Position numbers and translations under genes: made by a program. A model generated the notes under the pieces. The model saw nothing but the letters and a program-made list of their open reading frames with translations, was not told the DNA's origin and did no database searches. Positions 39,425 to 44,462 of a stretch of DNA of 44,462 nucleotides are shown here, piece after piece; positions within the stretch are counted from its first letter, which is position 1; every line of letters begins with the position of its first letter. Origin of the DNA: an archaeon (lineage in GTDB: Archaea; AGJL01; Methanococci; Methanococcales; Methanocaldococcaceae); NCBI GenBank assembly GCA_024278985.1, contig JAJRSC010000024.1, positions 1 to 44,462 of the forward strand, written 5' to 3'.

Positions 39425-39994
39425 ATGTTCTACTCAACACCAAATTTATCAGATGCTGGAGCTTATGTATTGAAAGGAATAAGGCCAATGATAGATATAG
39501 ATAAAGTAATATATGGTGAAGCTGTAACTGTAGAAGTTGATGCCAATGATTGGGGAAGTGTAGTTAAGGCAATATCCTATTCAAAAAATAAAATTTTGGT
39601 TGTTAAAGTTGTCAATGGAGATAATGCAGTTTTTGGAGGTTTAGCATGCTTAAATTGTAAAATAAAGGGGGTTAAGGGAGTTGTTATAGATGGGTATATT
39701 AGGGATTTAGAAGACATTAAAAAATTGAAATTTCCAGTTTTTGCAAAAGGTATAAATCCAAAAGCAGGGAAACCTTTAAACAGGGGTAAAATTAATATTT
39801 CCATATGTATAAATGATATTATTATTGAACCAGGAGATATTGTGGTTGGGGATATTAATGGAGTAGTTGTAATAAAAAAGTATCAATTTAATGAAATTTT
39901 AAATAAAGTTTGTGAAATAAAGAAAAAAGAAAAATATATAAAAGATAGAATTTTAAGAGGAGATGATTTAAAAGATATTTTAAATTTAGGGTGA
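39425..39994 (+). CDS. RraA-family protein
   Basis: 189 residues of the RraA/MenG-like fold: STPNLSDAG at the start, GEAVTVEVDANDW, GGLACLNCKIKGVKGVVIDGYIRD with the conserved Asp and Arg, and PGDIVVGDINGVVVI. Family members include aldolases acting on 4-hydroxy-4-methyl-2-oxoglutarate and RNase E inhibitors; archaeal members are mostly uncharacterised. The GTG of the next gene overlaps its stop. Confidence 0.85.
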   Translation: MFYSTPNLSDAGAYVLKGIRPMIDIDKVIYGEAVTVEVDANDWGSVVKAISYSKNKILVVKVVNGDNAVFGGLACLNCKIKGVKGVVIDGYIRDLEDIKKLKFPVFAKGINPKAGKPLNRGKINISICINDIIIEPGDIVVGDINGVVVIKKYQFNEILNKVCEIKKKEKYIKDRILRGDDLKDILNLG

Positions 39995-40566
39995 TAAAAA
40001 TAAAGAATAGATTTAATACTTTTAAAAAACTAATAAATAATGAATCAACCACGAGATATATTGTTAGGGGATTAATAGATGGTTCATTATCTGTTTTGGG
40101 AGTAATAATAGGTGCAAGTGGCTCAGCAGACCCTTCAATTATAATTTCAGCAGGTTTGGGTGGAGGAATTGCAAATGGATTATCTAATATCTTAGGAGCA
40201 TTAACTGCTGAAAAGGCAAGTTTAGAAAAAGAAAGAATCCAAAAAGAAAAAAGTCTATTAAAAAATAAAGGATATTTAAAAAAATCTATAATATACAAAA
40301 AAGCTATAAGAGAATGTATTTTTTGTGGAGTTATTGATGGTCTATCAACTATGGCAGGTTCAATAATTCCAATAATTCCATTTTTTATATTTAATATATA
40401 TATAGCCCTCTATACTTCAATTGCTTTAACTATCTTTCTCTTGTTTATTTTAGGTGTATTTATTGGAAAAATATCCCATGAAAATATTATTATATCTGGG
40501 TTAAAATTAGTTATTGGAGCAATATTTGTGGCAATATTATGTTTTATAGTTGAGGGATTATTTTGA
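39991..40566 (+). CDS. VIT1/CCC1-family transporter
   Basis: 191 residues, integral membrane. YIVRGLIDGSLSVLGVIIGASG and GLGGGIANGLSNILGALTAE match the VIT1/CCC1 (DUF125) family of iron and manganese transporters, with a charged cytoplasmic loop (EKASLEKERIQKEKSL) that holds metal-binding Glu residues, and three further membrane helices. It should export Fe2+ or Mn2+. The start is GTG at 39991 overlapping the previous TGA (GTGA); the end overlaps the next start. Confidence 0.8.
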   Translation: MIKIKNRFNTFKKLINNESTTRYIVRGLIDGSLSVLGVIIGASGSADPSIIISAGLGGGIANGLSNILGALTAEKASLEKERIQKEKSLLKNKGYLKKSIIYKKAIRECIFCGVIDGLSTMAGSIIPIIPFFIFNIYIALYTSIALTIFLLFILGVFIGKISHENIIISGLKLVIGAIFVAILCFIVEGLF

Positions 40567-41042
40567 GAGCTAAGGAACTATTAAAAATTTTAAAAGAAAA
40601 AGCTAAGAATTTTGGAATCTATGATATAATAAAAATAAGGTCTTTCTTGGAGAAAGATGCTAAATATTTACCAGAAAATTATAGAGAGGAATATGTTAAT
40701 GCTATGATTAAATATTATATAGACACTTTAAAAGAAATAAAAAATAAAGATTTACCTTATGATTATGAAATTGATGATAATAAATTAAAAAATCTTTTGG
40801 ATAGAATTGAAAGTTTTAGAGTTTATAATACAGAAGAGGAGCAAAGATTTATAGAACTATCAAAAATTATTTGTCCATATTTATGCTTTATTGCCAAAAA
40901 ACCATTTCATCCAGAATATTTAAAATTTCCTGGAGGATTAAAAATTATAAAAAAAGGAGATTCATATTATTGTCCAGTTAAAAATAAGCAATTAAATAAA
41001 TATTCCCTATGTGAGTTTTGTGTTTCAAAACCTATAAATTAG
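40563..41042 (+). CDS. DUF2115 (UPF0305) family protein
   Basis: 159 residues, soluble, mostly helical. The C-terminal cysteine set (YYCPVKNKQLNKYSLCEFC), together with Cys in IICPYLC, looks like a metal or cluster site. This matches the methanogen family DUF2115/UPF0305 as I recall it; the function is unknown. TTG at 40563 overlaps the previous TGA, so it is coupled to the VIT1-like gene. Confidence 0.75.
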   Translation: MRAKELLKILKEKAKNFGIYDIIKIRSFLEKDAKYLPENYREEYVNAMIKYYIDTLKEIKNKDLPYDYEIDDNKLKNLLDRIESFRVYNTEEEQRFIELSKIICPYLCFIAKKPFHPEYLKFPGGLKIIKKGDSYYCPVKNKQLNKYSLCEFCVSKPIN

Positions 41043-41063
41043 ATAAATAAAACATGGATTAAA

Positions 41064-42545
41064 ATGAATGCCCTAATTATTGATTGTTTGGCAGTTGGAA
41101 AAGGAAAAAAGTTATTAACAAGAGATGTAATAGGTGCAGGACCAAGAACAGTAAAGGGAATTTTAGAGAGTGAAGGAATTTCTACTAAAATAGTTCCATA
41201 TGAAAATTTTAATATAAATAATACTAAAGATTATGATTTAATTCTTATAAGTGCTATGACATCTGATTTTAGAGCAGTCAAGAACTTAGTTTATTCTATA
41301 AAACTAAAAACAAATAAAAAGATATTAATTGGGGGTCCAATATCAACAGATTTATATCTATTGGAAAAGATTGAAGGAGATATAACTGTTGTTGGTGAGG
41401 GAGAAATTACTTTAAGGGAATTAATAAAAAAAGATTTCAATCCTGAAAATATAAAAGGAACTACCTACTGGAAAGATGGTTTAAAAATAAATCCTCTTAG
41501 AGAAGTATTAAAAAATTTAGATTTAATTACACCATCAACTAAGATAGATGATTATAAAAACTATAAAACAGCTAGAGTTTATGTTGAAGTAGTTAGAGGA
41601 TGTAGTAATTTTAAAAGAGCTCTTTTATTATGTAAGTATAAAAATTGTAATTTATGTAAAAATGGAACCTTAAAATGCCCTTCTAATATAAATCCTGGAT
41701 GTGGTTTTTGTTCTGTTCCTTCAATATTTGGCTATGCAAAAAGTAGAAAAGAAGAAAAAATATTGGAAGAGGTAGAAGAACTCTTAAAATTTGGATGTAA
41801 AAGGATTGTATTGTCAGCTCCTGATTTTTTAGATTATGGTAGAGAAAGCTATAATCCTTATGAAAAACCTAATTATGATGCAATAGAATCATTATTATCC
41901 CAATGTCATGAACTATCTAAAAAATATGATGCTAATATTATGGTTGAAAATGTTAAGGCAAATCTATTTGATGAAAAAATAGCTAAAATTTTATCAAAAT
42001 ATATTAAATCAACAATATATATAGGTTGTGAGACAGGAGATAAAGAACATGCTAAGTTATTAGGAAGGCCATCATATCCTGAAGATGTTTTAAAAGCTGT
42101 TAAATTAGCTAAAAAGTATAATTTAAAAGCTCAAGTTTATTTTATATACTCTTTACCAGGAGAAACAAAAGAAAGGGCAAAAAATACAATAAAATTTATG
42201 TATAAAATAAAGCCATATATTGATAAAATAACAGTTTATAAATTTAGACCACTCCCTTTTTCTGCATTTCAAAATCTAAAACCTAAAGTTACAAAGTACT
42301 CTTTAATGATAAAAGAAACTGCCAATAAAATTAATTTAGAAATAAAAAAGAAATATATTGGAAAAGTTTTAGATGTGCTAATATCTGAAGAACATTTTAA
42401 AAATAAAAATGATGCTGTTGGTTATTTAGAAGATAGTGGTTTAATGGTTGTTGTAAAAGATGGAAAAAATTATATTGGAAAGAAAAAGAAAGTTAAAATA
42501 ATTGATGCATATCCTAAATACTTAATAGGAAAGTTAATATACTAA
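41064..42545 (+). CDS. Radical SAM protein with an expanded, cysteine-rich cluster motif
   Basis: 493 residues. The N-terminal 140 look like a B12-binding-type domain (YDLILISAMTS, ILIGGPISTDLYL, GEGEITLREL). The radical SAM motif is split: C180 in RGC is followed 33 residues later by C213 and C216 in PGCGFCSVPS. Between them lie C190, C195, C198 and C205. The rest is a normal barrel (FIYSLPGETKERAKN), and the C-terminus is TRAM-like (IGKVLDVLISEEHF, KKKKVKIIDAY). This could hold an extra cluster or metal. The substrate is unknown. Confidence 0.78.
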   Translation: MNALIIDCLAVGKGKKLLTRDVIGAGPRTVKGILESEGISTKIVPYENFNINNTKDYDLILISAMTSDFRAVKNLVYSIKLKTNKKILIGGPISTDLYLLEKIEGDITVVGEGEITLRELIKKDFNPENIKGTTYWKDGLKINPLREVLKNLDLITPSTKIDDYKNYKTARVYVEVVRGCSNFKRALLLCKYKNCNLCKNGTLKCPSNINPGCGFCSVPSIFGYAKSRKEEKILEEVEELLKFGCKRIVLSAPDFLDYGRESYNPYEKPNYDAIESLLSQCHELSKKYDANIMVENVKANLFDEKIAKILSKYIKSTIYIGCETGDKEHAKLLGRPSYPEDVLKAVKLAKKYNLKAQVYFIYSLPGETKERAKNTIKFMYKIKPYIDKITVYKFRPLPFSAFQNLKPKVTKYSLMIKETANKINLEIKKKYIGKVLDVLISEEHFKNKNDAVGYLEDSGLMVVVKDGKNYIGKKKKVKIIDAYPKYLIGKLIY

Positions 42546-42560
42546 CTCTTTTGGGATAAT

Positions 42561-43694
42561 ATGGGGAAATTAGTAAGAATATTTTTAGTTATATCAGTTT
42601 TAATAATATTTGCCAATTATTTTATGCTAATAATAAACCCCAAAGATATTGAGAAATTTACAAACTATAATAAAAATGCTGAATATGAAAATATAGAATA
42701 TAATAATTATACAATGAATATAATCAACAATAAAATCCATATAATTAAAAAAGAACAAATTTCAACAGATTCAAATATCCTTTGGAGATACTCTCTTGAA
42801 AAGGCAATTATTCATGCTCTATCTAATGAAGAACTTGAAAAAATAAAGTCTTTAGCAGATAATTTAAAGGGAAATACTATTCAAGAAAGTGTATGGAATA
42901 TCTTAGAATGGGAAAATAAAAATATAAAATATGATTACAAAAAGGCCTCCTTACCAAACCCAGAATTTATAATATATAGTAATGGAAGTATTAAATTTAT
43001 AAAAGGTAAAGAAAATATAATTCAAACTCCTTATGAAACTATAACACTAAAAAAAGGAATTTGTGGAGATTATGCAATATTAACTGCAGGATTATTATTA
43101 TCTATGGGTTATTCTCCAGTTTATATATTCTCAATTAAGTTTAAAAATAATGATTCTGGGCATGTTGTAGCAGCTATTAATATAAATGGAGGATTTTTTA
43201 TTTTAGACCAGCATCCTCCAGTATATGATTTAGGTTCTTATTATAAGTATATGAAAACTAAGGAAAATAAAATTATTGCAAATGCAACAATATACGAAAT
43301 TGAGTTAAATAATGGAAGTGCAACAATAACTAAAAAAGGAATAGTCAAGGGTTCTGATTTTTTATTACAGGACTATACTTTTACAGATAAAGATAGGAAG
43401 ATAATTACTAAGGATTTATTATTAATGATTATACATAACTTTAATTTAAAACCTGACAGCTCTCTCCCAGAGTTTCCAAAATCTTATAGGTATTTCAAAA
43501 AATGGGTAATTACTTATGATTATTTTCCAGAATATTATAATCCAATATTTCATAAAGAGTTTGTAACTTACTTATATAAAGGAATAATATCAGATAAAAA
43601 AATATTAGAAGATTTAAAAGATTATTCTGCTATATGGGTAGATTCTAAGATAAAAAATGATAATTTGGAGGTTATTATCTACTTAGCTAAGTAA
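42561..43694 (+). CDS. Transglutaminase-like protein with N-terminal membrane anchor
   Basis: 377 residues. A hydrophobic segment at 5-25 (VRIFLVISVLIIFANYFML) anchors it or serves as signal. The papain-like core has catalytic C168 in KKGICGDYAILTAG, H201 in SGHVVAAI and D216 in FILDQH. Charged, Asn-rich surface regions suggest it lies outside the membrane. It may be a cysteine protease, amidase or cross-linking enzyme. It follows the radical-SAM gene by 15 bases and ends tail to tail with the next gene. Confidence 0.8.
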   Translation: MGKLVRIFLVISVLIIFANYFMLIINPKDIEKFTNYNKNAEYENIEYNNYTMNIINNKIHIIKKEQISTDSNILWRYSLEKAIIHALSNEELEKIKSLADNLKGNTIQESVWNILEWENKNIKYDYKKASLPNPEFIIYSNGSIKFIKGKENIIQTPYETITLKKGICGDYAILTAGLLLSMGYSPVYIFSIKFKNNDSGHVVAAININGGFFILDQHPPVYDLGSYYKYMKTKENKIIANATIYEIELNNGSATITKKGIVKGSDFLLQDYTFTDKDRKIITKDLLLMIIHNFNLKPDSSLPEFPKSYRYFKKWVITYDYFPEYYNPIFHKEFVTYLYKGIISDKKILEDLKDYSAIWVDSKIKNDNLEVIIYLAK

Positions 43695-44460
43695 ATCTTC
43701 TAAATAAATAACCTCCAAAGAATCCAATAATAATCCCTACAAAGAGTCCAATAATTGTATTGTAAGGATTGAACTCTTCAGTATTCTCTATATATATAGG
43801 TTTTTCAATTGAGTATGTTGGTTCATACTTTATATATGAACTATTTAATGCTTTTAAAATATCTACATCCATTTGAGCATAGTAGGAACTATATTTATAG
43901 TACATTGCCTTAGAAATAGTGTCATTTAGATTATTGGCATATTCATAGTAAGATAATGCTGATAGAGGGATAATATTATATGATTCAGCATAATTAATTT
44001 TATTTTTAGCATATTCTTTAAGATAAGATAAATCATTTGTTAATATTATTAATGGCATTTCACATTTAACTGATGAATCTATACTTTTAGCAATAGATAA
44101 AAGATAATCTCCATTATTATATGCTTTTTTAGCATATTCCAAATCATTTGAATCTATATTTAACATTGGATACATACTTGTTATGTATGCATAAATAACT
44201 TCTGCATTTGATAAATATTGCTGTGCTAATGGTTAAAGTTTCTTAATATCTATTTTTTTACCTGTATCATTATCTAAATTTATCCACCATATTGCTGATT
44301 CACTTCTTAATTTAGCATATGCACCATATTATATAGCTTTATCAAGTTCTCCAAGATAATAGGATTTCCAAGCTTTGTCCATTAAATTTTTTGCTTCAAA
44401 AATTCTTTCTCTTCCAGCTAAGATTACCTCAAAATTATCTGTTGTTATTGGTTTGCTATA
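43687..44460 (-). pseudogene. C-terminal part of a membrane-anchored protein, two in-frame stops
   Basis: The end of a gene that runs off the window. The intact stretch from ATG at 44175 is 162 residues: helical repeats, then one membrane helix at the C-terminus (IIGLFVGIIIGFFGGYLFRRF). The same frame continues upstream through 95 codons of good protein sequence ([60 protein letters not shown]), broken by TAA at 44331-44329 and TAA at 44235-44233. It resembles the C-terminal region of archaeal membrane-anchored Lon-like (COG1750-type) serine proteases, but that is a weak guess. A truncated real gene, a decayed gene or substitution errors are possible. Confidence 0.6.
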
Positions 44461-44462
44461 AA

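Noticed and set aside
39888-40298. 136-residue ORF antisense to the VIT1-like gene
   Set aside because: Mirror frame of a membrane-protein gene whose hydrophobic codons give a false membrane look.
44233-44331. Recoding of TAA as a sense codon
   Set aside because: All other genes in the window use TAA as a normal stop, and pyrrolysine uses TAG.

Overview
The window is AT-rich DNA from a methanogenic archaeon of the order Methanococcales, most like Methanocaldococcus. The grounds are: a methanogenesis-marker protein (Mmp5 type), a CoM/CoB fumarate reductase subunit (TfrB), an AksF-type dehydrogenase, an archaeal S-adenosyl/inosylhomocysteine hydrolase, FtsZ, archaeal RNase J, diphthine synthase, Trm14 and Trm-G10, an NCX_Mj-like Na+/Ca2+ exchanger, GGTGA-type ribosome binding sites, and a 30-bp CRISPR repeat of the Methanocaldococcus type. 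Locus numbers for M. jannaschii are from memory; no search was run.

Layout. 1-790: the trailer end of a CRISPR array (12 repeats, 11 spacers, one spacer present twice), no cas genes. 879-4425: a minus-strand chain of mmp5-like, a CobQ-like amidotransferase with inverted domain order, an EhaD/MbhD-like membrane subunit, a UPF0104 membrane protein and a PD-(D/E)XK nuclease-like gene. 4404-6880: a bacterial-type mutS overlapping that nuclease gene and broken by one frameshift. 7069-7914: a PP2C phosphatase with no normal start codon. 7958-15404: trm14, an aminotransferase, dphB, a C/D box sRNA, a DEAD-box helicase, rnhB, tfrB and the Na+/Ca2+ exchanger. 15554-19430: ftsZ, an HTH regulator, then a minus-strand cluster of an unknown protein, thpR, a 47-residue zinc ribbon, bioD and aMBF1. 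19694-25416: coaD and trmG10, a ThiF-like/radical-SAM pair on the opposite strand, a CBS protein with nrdG, and a PP-loop ATPase. 25408-33486: bioA (frameshifted), a small membrane protein, pgk, a radical-SAM protein, a second C/D box sRNA, an SDH-type membrane protease, an H/ACA-like RNA with two kink-turn hairpins, a METTL5-like methylase, aksF and another PP-loop ATPase. 33500-39332: RNase J fused in frame to GGPP synthase, type 2 IPP isomerase, a flippase and SAH hydrolase. 39425-43694: a plus-strand chain of RraA-like, VIT1-like, DUF2115, a cysteine-rich radical-SAM protein and a transglutaminase-like protein. 43687-44462: the 3' part of a membrane-anchored protein interrupted by two in-frame TAA codons, running off the end.

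Themes. Isoprenoid lipid supply (fni, idsA) is coupled to RNA decay (RNase J). RNA modification is dense: three methylases, two C/D guides and one H/ACA-like guide, plus a Trm112-like zinc ribbon and two PP-loop ATPases. Biotin genes bioD and bioA are dispersed rather than clustered. The most interesting locus is mutS with the overlapping nuclease-like gene: MutS1 is unusual in hyperthermophilic methanococci, no mutL is in view, and the partner could supply the incision step.

Caution. Several genes show single-base defects (mutS, bioA, the RNase J-idsA junction, the PP2C start, two TAA codons near the end). Read or assembly errors must be excluded before reading them as biology.
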